In this document: positions 56,814 through 64,000 of the stretch, piece by piece | Layout of the letters: the number at the start of each line of letters is the position of its first letter | Position numbering within the stretch: the first letter of the stretch is position 1 | Assembly (NCBI GenBank): GCA_963556255.1 | Contig: OY744609.1 | Coordinates: 7,592,237-7,656,236, forward strand | DNA length: 64,000 nucleotides | Direction: 5' to 3' | Source: Allolobophora icterica | Lineage: Eukaryota > Annelida > Clitellata > Crassiclitellata > Lumbricidae | The notes under the pieces: model-generated | Told to the model about the DNA's origin: nothing | Databases searched by the model: none | Seen by the model: only the letters and a program-made list of their open reading frames with translations | Program-made: the position numbers and the translations under genes

Positions 56814-59800
56814 CTAAGAATGTTCTTCATTCTGACAATCTTCATTCTGAGAATCTTTTTCATTCACAGAATCTTCTTCATTATCAGAATCTTCCTCATT
56901 CTGAGATTCTTCTTCACTTTGAGCCTCTCCCTCATTCTGATCTTCAGCATTCTGAACATCTGCATTCATCTGAACATCTTCATGTTCAACATCTGCATTC
57001 ATCTGAACATCTTCATCATGTTCAACATCTGCATTCATCTGAACATCTTCATCATGTTCGACATCTGCATTCATCTGAACATCTTCATCGTGTTCAACAT
57101 CTGCATTCATCTGAACATCTGCATTCATCTGAACATCTTCATCATGTTCAACATCTGCGTTCATCTGAACATTTTCATCATTCTGAACCTCATCCTCTTG
57201 TACGATTGTCTCTGTGACATTGAAGACGTTCAAGCGCTGGCTGGGAAGATGGATATCGGCATTATCAGCATTAGCATAACAACAATCGAACAACATAAAC
57301 TCATTTCTCTGCCTGTTGTAGTGCAGTTGATAAAGATTTTTCCGGCACCGAATCCGTTTCGGCTTATCAATCTTGACTTCCGCTTGGTTGAAATCGGAAT
57401 CCAATAGTTTGACAGAGTCGCCTACATCAACTGTCAGTATGTTGTCGTAAATGTCAACTGCACAGTAAATAAGTCCACGAAATCCTCCATCAGCTTTGAT
57501 ATCATAGTCGCAGAGAACGTCTCCATCTCTGTTGATCTCTGTCAGGCTTCCTGATACTATGATAACGTTTCCGTTGGACTTTGAAATGATATCTCGAACA
57601 AAAGACAAGGGTTTCGTCAACTGGATTTGGCGCTGTAGCGAACCATCCGCATTGTATGTTGAGACGGTGGATGGGGCTGGACCTTGGAAAACGATCAAGC
57701 TACCGTCTGATGATACGCACATTCTAAAGACAAGCTGAGTCGAGCAGGTGATGAATGGTAAAACCTGAAACTCCTCTCGTTCTTTGGAAACGCGCAAGAT
57801 TTCAATGCTGTTTGGTGCTTTGTGCGAGAGGTAGAGACATCTGGATAGACTGCAAGCCACTAGATTCCATGGAACTGCCACCTCAGGCAACTGAATTAAA
57901 CTTTTCGGTTTGTGTAGAATGTCGCGATCACAGACTCTAATTACGGCATGCTTCTCAGGCGGATGGCAGAGAAGAAAGTATTCGTCATCCAGCGCATCTA
58001 CAGCGATGCACCATGCAGTGAACCAGTGCATGCGCAGAACTGTCATAACAAACTGCACTGACGCTACAAAGACAGCGACAATCATCTGCTACACAAAACC
58101 AATTAGAAATTAGCCGCATGTTGTATTTCTAATCACAATTTATATAGCGTCACTTCAAGAGAAATTCCAGTAAGGCTTATAGCACGAAAAGACGATCGAA
58201 TAGAACGGTTTTTATGCGCTTGAGAAAAACACGACAAAAGGCTAAGAAGCTGATGCTGCAAGATGTTAGGAGGCTTATTCCATAAAGAGCTAAGCTTTTA
58301 TACTGCATTGAAGAAGTTCAGGACAGTGGGAAAATGAGAACACCTTGAGTAGCAGACCAAACTTTGCCAACATCCCAAAATGGAGCCCATGTAAAACTCA
58401 TATTTCCATCTGGAACCCGCATACACGCCATTATTTGTCCCATCTAGTGCCATTGGAAGTACTGGTTGGGAAGGGATCAGAGGCGTAGCCAGGATATTTT
58501 GCGCCCGAGAACGAACTATGCAATTTGCGTTCCCCTCCCTGTTTTATTTATTTCACATTTTTCAAATACATCGAATAGAAATTTAATTTCTAATGAAATA
58601 AAATGTAAAAAATACAGACTAATTGTTTAGTAGGCCCTATACTTAAGTTCTGTAAATCTATATACGAGTGTTTAAAAAATGAATAAATTCAAATTACACA
58701 TGAATGTCGTAGACATAGTCTACAAAAGACTAATTATATTAAAACCAGATGCCACTTATGGTGCTCCTATAAGTGCTCAATGGGGTGTCAAAATCATGCC
58801 TGACAACTGATTTGTATACGTGGTGAGGATATAACTGGGTACTTTCGGGAGCCAAAATTAAATCTTGTAAATTTTTGGGATAAATTAGTTAAAACTGCAT
58901 AAAAGATGCCCCTTCTACGCCTCTGGAAGAGATGTATGATCTATGGTCAGGGATAGAAAAGCCGACCCTGCCAACACGCCCACAGGAAGCTCACTGTCTG
59001 GAATAGAATACCTTTAGTTTCAAGGTCAGTGCCAACAATCTGTATAGGCCTACAGACGGTAGACACTATTATAGGCCTACACATTTCAAAATCCGTAAGA
59101 ATCTCACCCTTTCTCTCATTATTTTTTAGCTGGTTGCGTTTTCACAACTTGCTTTTTCAAACAACGAATATAACTATATCTCATACTTCAAGCGACAACT
59201 TAAAACTATATTTCGTGAATCCATCAGTCCACCCTCGGCTGCCCATTCGCCACCCCCACCCCCGAGCGACTGACCGTGCCCCTAATTCAAGTATTGACGT
59301 CTAGCACGTTAATTAATAAAATATTAATTAATTCATTAATTCATTCACATAGACCCATATTATGCCTCCATTAAATGTGTATGGGTATGCTGGCAGAAGA
59401 TACGCATACCCCTTAAAGACAAAAATGCAGAGAATTAAGCTATGAGAATCGATTTTAATTAAAATGGTAACCAATGCAAATCTCCACACTTGAAACTGGA
59501 TGCTCTACTGTTTCTCTCTAAATAAAAGGTTAAACGTTTTAAAATGCTGCATCTTTCCTTCCTTATCCGCGACGGAACTCGATCCAGTCACCGTCCATGA
59601 ACGCTGGACATTATGGTAATCTGTCAGTGCTGAATGGGTAGCCGTCAAAGGTGACTGGTCTAGTTCATCAACATCATCATCGTCGTCGTCTTCGTCGTCG
59701 TCATCATCATCATAATTAGTTCCTGGCGCCAGCCATTTGGCGGCGATGGGCACGAATAATGGTCTCCGTTGTCCTCAGTTATTTGTCCAGGCCAGACTAT

Positions 59801-62199
59801 AGTCGCTGACTATAAGCTAAGCAATGGTAGCTTACCGATGAGATTCTTTACACTGGCATATATAAATCATATTTGTAAGGAACGAAAAGGTACTATAGTA
59901 AATGACTAGGTGACTAATTAAAAGCAGTTGCATATTGGCTTTCAAGAGCCATCATGCTGCATAAAGTATGAATTACAGAAATATCCAGTCTTGTTGTCCT
60001 CGAGACCAAGGTCTTGGTCTCGAGTGCACTCGAGTTCGCTTTTAAAAGTCTTGGTCTTGGTCTTGGTCTTGAGGTTCAAGGTCTTGGTCTTGGTCTTGGT
60101 CTTGAGGTTCAAGGTCTTGGTCTTGGTCTTGGTCTTGAGGTTCAAAGTCTTGGTCTTGGTCTCGCAAGACCAAGACCAAGACCGGCTGTCAATATGAACA
60201 GTCATTTAACAGAACTCAAGAATTCTGTATCAAGCCTGCTTGCATCATACGACCAATATGTATGGATGGATACGTCTTGTTGGTCAGGAAAACCCATTGG
60301 CACCAGCAACAGTTATTCTGTATCAGACGGTATGATAAACAATGGGAAGATTTCAAAAGGGCTCACTATCTGTACATTTACATCCAGTGCTTGAAAAGCT
60401 TCTCTGTTTGTGTCAGCGTCTTCAGCACCTGTAGAACCTATTTTTTCACATGGCGGAATTTTTATGAGGCCCACCAGGCACGTCTTGGTCAGAAAATTCT
60501 GAGCGAATTGGTTGTTATAAAATACAAAAGGCATTTGGAATAATAGTTTGCATGAAGGACTTTTGAATACAAATTCGGATTTCTCTGCAGTTTGCATTTA
60601 AAGTTAATTTGCTTGAATAAAATAAAAGACTCATGTTTTCATTAAAATAGCGAATATTCCGACTTGACAATTTTAGAAGTCTTGACCTGATTGCGATTTT
60701 TGGGTCTTGGTCTTGGTCTTGGTCTCGAGGTTCAAGGTCTTGGTCTTGGTCTTGAGGTTCAAGGTCTTGGTCTTGGTCTTGAGGTTCAAGGTCTTGGTCT
60801 TGGTCTTGGTCTTGAGGTTTAAGGTCTTGACAACAAGACTGGAAATATCTGCATGACAGCTGCAACCTATTTACTTCTTTCACGCAAGCATGAAGTTATG
60901 ACATAAAAAGAAGAGGGATAAACGGGCAACGATTGCGATGGGTGATGACTAAATGACTAATTTTCCCGAACTTCACAAATCTCAACAGCATGAAATATAC
61001 AATTTTAGCTTACAACATCGTCACTTTACAGTTACAATTACAATTTCAAATACTGCCGAATCAGCCAGCCACTTATGCAGTTTCAGCAACTCACGGAAGG
61101 TGTCGATAAGTCCATGAAGCCTGATTCGAAACGAGTCAGTAGTCAACACATAGTCCCATTGTGGACAGACATTTCTCAGTCGCTTGGCCACTCGATCAGC
61201 AGATTCTTTCCAGGCGAATCTGAACAGCTTCCTATCTCTGATTTCAGATACAATAGCCTCCAAAAGGATGAGCTCATGTAGCTCCAACGGAAGATCCTGC
61301 AACTGGAAATAAGAGTTGCAAAGTAATAGAGGTTTGACAATACCGAGAATTCACATTTCCTATTCACATTTCCTAAGCTTTGTATAATAAATTGGAAAAC
61401 GGATTTTCTTGGAGAAAAGCCTTGAGGTTTAGCAATCTGCAATCTGTTCGATTCAAATGAAACCGCGATCAAGTTTTATAATCCGTTAGATAGCACAAAA
61501 GTTGAATTCCAATAGAACACAGACACTAAGTTACCTAAAGAAGCCTATAGGAATTTTTTTGATGCTCAACTGCCTGACAAAACTTATGATGCTCAGCTAC
61601 CTTGTTACAGCCACTACACGTGCTATATGAAAGAAACATTTTCTCTTAGGATAAGAATGTTTAACACTGTAACAACGAGCGTGTACTAAATGTGACTGGG
61701 AAACCAGTGCAGTTCGTCGTTAAAGTAGCCTACATTTTGAAACATCAGATGGTCTAACTATAATCTGGACGTTGAAGTGTAATCTCAAATGAACTTACAG
61801 TTGTGGCTGTCGATGATGCTGTTAGCTTTGCAGGGACTTCGTTTTGGAATGCAGCTACAACGGAAGTGCAACAGCTCATTGATTTGATAAGTGGCATTAT
61901 GCGCTAATGCATGTAAATGGGCATGTGTGTAGCCTACTTTCTTTTACGGATCTGGCAAATCCGTTACGATGGTAATGATCCAATGAGTGAAAGAAAGCAC
62001 CCATCTTCTTAATAACCGTTTGTGTAGATTATTTATATTACAGACGCCACCGTCACAACGCACAGTTAGGCCGATGCGCAGGAGTAACATTGAGGGTGCA
62101 TTTAACATGTGAATGAACCAAAATTCTGTGGGCATTTAGCTTACAGTCCGGGTTTGTCTTCTGTTGTTCGTTGTCATCGTCTGTGCACTTCTTCGACAT
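56814..62199 (-). CDS. F-box-like / beta-propeller-like protein, paralogue B
   Basis: Minus-strand exons 62145-62199, 61799-61854, 61095-61302, 56814-58063 join with phases 1, 0, 1 into 1569 nt (522 residues). Same plan as paralogue A: identical MSKKCTDDDNEQQKTNPD start, F-box-like LQDLPLELHELILLEAIVSE ... VCPQWDYVLTTDSFRIRL, then the propeller-like region. Exon 2 is two codons shorter than in A. The tail is longer: about six NADVEHDEDVQM repeats, then NEEDSDNEEDSVNEKD-type acidic repeats. All splice sites and frames are intact, so both copies could be expressed. Intron 3 holds two hAT insertions. Function is inferred only: possible substrate adaptor of an SCF ubiquitin ligase. Confidence 0.78.
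58478..58925. mobile_element. hAT-type element in intron 3 of gene B, TSD GAAGGGAT/GAAGAGAT
   Basis: Ends CAGAGGCGTAG and CTACGCCTCTG are exact inverses; flanks at 58470-58477 and 58926-58933 differ at one base. AT-rich and non-coding. Absent at the corresponding place in copy A. Confidence 0.88.
59986..60841. mobile_element. hAT-type element made largely of GGTCTT hexamers, TSD GAAATATC
   Basis: Ends CAGTCTTGTTGTC and GACAACAAGACTG are exact inverses with perfect duplications at 59978-59985 and 60842-60849. Both flanks of the unique centre (about 60185-60690) are arrays of GGTCTT and GAGGTTCAAGGTCTT. The empty site is preserved in copy A near 47170 (AGAAATATCTGGATGTCAGC). Confidence 0.95.
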
Positions 62200-62616
62200 A
62201 GTTGTTGTCTCGGCAGAGATGTGCAGTTGGACCTGGTGAAATACAGAATGCCTTGTTCAGTTCAGACGGTTACAGAGCCATAGGCAAATAAACAAGTCCG
62301 CATTAAAGCTAATTGTTTAAGAAATTGACTATCAATTCATGCTATCATTTATTTTTTTACAATCTTTGGCTTAGTACAACTTTTATGACCTTTCGTCAGT
62401 TCCTCAGTTTTCTTTCTTACTTTCCCACTTTCCATTTTTTATGTTTTAAATAACAAGATTTTGTAGGCCTACGTTTTTAGCTTCCCGGGTTAATTTTTAT
62501 AGGCTATTTCTTAGTAAGCAGCCATCTTCCAAGCCAGTTTCAGGAAGACTTAATGCCCTGCTCCAAGGAATACAACTTTTCAGTCTCATAGGGTTAACCT
62601 TTGGAATTAAACTAAT

Positions 62617-63171
62617 CAGGGCATATTTAACTGTATAACTAGTGGGACAAATGTCCCAGTAGTGTTAGGATTTGTCCCAGTAGTTAGGCTGATTTGTCCC
62701 AGGCAATGTATGGTTAAAGCATAAGTAGTGGGACAAAATGTTGGAAGAGTTTTAAGATTTGCCCCAGTAGTAAATTGCCAAAAAGGTCATGAACTTTTTC
62801 GGGAGATGAATTCCTAAGAAAAGATCATGAACTGTTTTCGGGAGGTGACTTTTTCGGGAGATGACTTCCAAAAAAAAGGTCATCAACTTTTCTGGAGGTG
62901 AATTCCTAAAGAAAAGTCATCAAGTGTTTTCGGGAGATGACTTTTTCAGGAGACGACTGCCTAAAAAAAGTCATCTTTTTTTGGGAGAAGAATTCCGAAG
63001 AAAAGGTCATCAACGGTTTTCGGGAGGTGACTTTTTTGGGAGATGACTTCCTAAAAAAAGGTCATCAACTTTTTCGGGGAGATGAATTCCCAGAAAAAGG
63101 TCATCAAAGTTTTTCAGAGACGAGTTCCAAAATTTTGTCCCAGTAGTCTAAATTCCTTAAAATATGCACTG
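62617..63171. mobile_element. hAT-type element upstream of gene B, TSD AAACTAAT/AGACTAAT
   Basis: Ends CAGGGCATATTTAA and TTAAAATATGCACTG (near-inverse). Flanks 62609-62616 and 63172-63179 differ at one base. The centre (about 62780-63125) is a degenerate minisatellite of AAAGGTCATCAACTTTTTCG plus GGAGATGACTTCCTA; GTGGGACAAA/TTTGTCCCA motifs lie near both ends. Copy A has the uninterrupted site GGAATTAACTAATAGC near 49376. Confidence 0.85.
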
Positions 63172-64000
63172 AGACTAATAGCGATTCTCTTTCCTGTTGG
63201 AATTCTAGCGTTTGGTACCTAACTATATATGCACCATAGTCGTTTTAAGATTATAGGCCTATTACATTAGAGTTTAGATACATCTGAACTGATGTCTAAG
63301 AAAAAATAGATTCGCCAAAGCCAACGCAGCTTTAATAGTCTAGTAAAGATTTGTCGACCGTCGACATATAGGCTATAATTATATAGGTCTATGTATCGTA
63401 ATACTAATCGTAATCTCTAAACTTCTAAAGCGTGCACTCGAAGGCCAAGCGCAGGGCTCCAGCCTATTCACGAGCGCTGCGTCAAATCAGCGGGGTTTTC
63501 CAAAGAGTAGTCCAGAGGAAGTCCAACTCCAAGTATTCCTGCAGACAAATCCAAACACACTTAGCCTCAATGTAAAAATTCTTATAAATTGCTGTACATA
63601 TATTTCGGCGGAAAATCAGAATAGTAATATTCATTATCAAATTAAACTCAGTTATTACCAAATTTAATAAGCGTCTTAAAAATAATAAGTCCAACAACCA
63701 TAGATAAGCGTCTTTAAAACAACAACTATACATTACCTGAATCTGTAAGTTGTGACGTCAGAAAGAAGGATTTCGTGTCTTCAGAGTTGGGCAACCTGTG
63801 AAATAATTTCCAATAATATTTTTTTGTAATAATCGTAATAATCGTTTACTCAGACATTCTAAGATCTAAATCATTAGTTAAAATAAAAGCGATAGCATCA
63901 GCTCATTGCCTTCTCTATATCACTATATAGAAGGCAATGGTTAGCTGTATCAAGTCGGAGAGATTGCCCAGGTATAACGTATAGGTCCCCTAAAGAACAA

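Larger units (their letters stand above)
56265..63965. repeat. Segmental duplication copy B (direct)
   Basis: Counterpart of 44570-50345, about 7.7 kb. Removing hAT insertions 58478-58925, 59986-60841 and 62617-63171 plus one duplication each leaves ~5.8 kb, the length of copy A. The right boundary is near 63965, close to the window end, so it may extend slightly. Confidence 0.85.

Overview
This is a 64 kb window of animal nuclear DNA: split genes with GT-AG introns, AATAAA signals, many microsatellites, tRNA-derived SINEs, LINE debris, a Ty3/gypsy LTR element and a dense set of DNA transposons. A neuropeptide F precursor ending in GRPRF followed by an amidation Gly points to an invertebrate. 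Lophotrochozoans (its C-terminal motif is mollusc-like) and hemichordates are both possible, and I cannot decide further from sequence alone.

Layout. 1-149: terminal exon of coatomer subunit gamma (COPG). 5487-13566: nine-exon LRRC34 orthologue (421 codons by my exon join, all phases compatible). 15282-22475: ARL13B-type ciliary small GTPase, with a well supported GTPase part and a less certain C-terminus; its third intron is filled by a tandem array that appears to be seeded by the exon 3/splice-donor junction. 23571-34533: complete Ty3/gypsy element on the minus strand, with two 2198-bp LTRs that look identical, a 4-bp target duplication and an open 2022-codon gag-pol frame that begins inside the 5' LTR. 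The integrase catalytic core is deleted. 36568-39767: NPF/NPY precursor in two coding exons with the family's phase-2 intron in the Arg codon of RPRF; the intron holds one hAT element nested in another. 44570-50345 and 56265-63965: direct segmental duplication, each copy carrying a four-exon minus-strand gene for an F-box-like plus beta-propeller-like protein with an acidic tail repeat. Between the copies lie LINE reverse-transcriptase debris and two hAT elements.

The strongest window-wide signal is the transposon record. I find 13 hAT-type insertions whose ends (CAG.. or TAG..) are bounded by 8-bp target duplications, 8 of them perfect. Two sit inside Harbinger-like MITEs, one inside another hAT and one inside a LINE 3' end. 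The segmental duplication provides empty sites: three hAT insertions in copy B account for almost all of its extra length.

The host genes do not form an operon or pathway. LRRC34, ARL13B, COPG and NPF are separately known single genes. The two F-box-like genes are a young local family. Exon coordinates were worked out by hand from splice consensus, reading frame and remembered family sequences; no alignment software was used.
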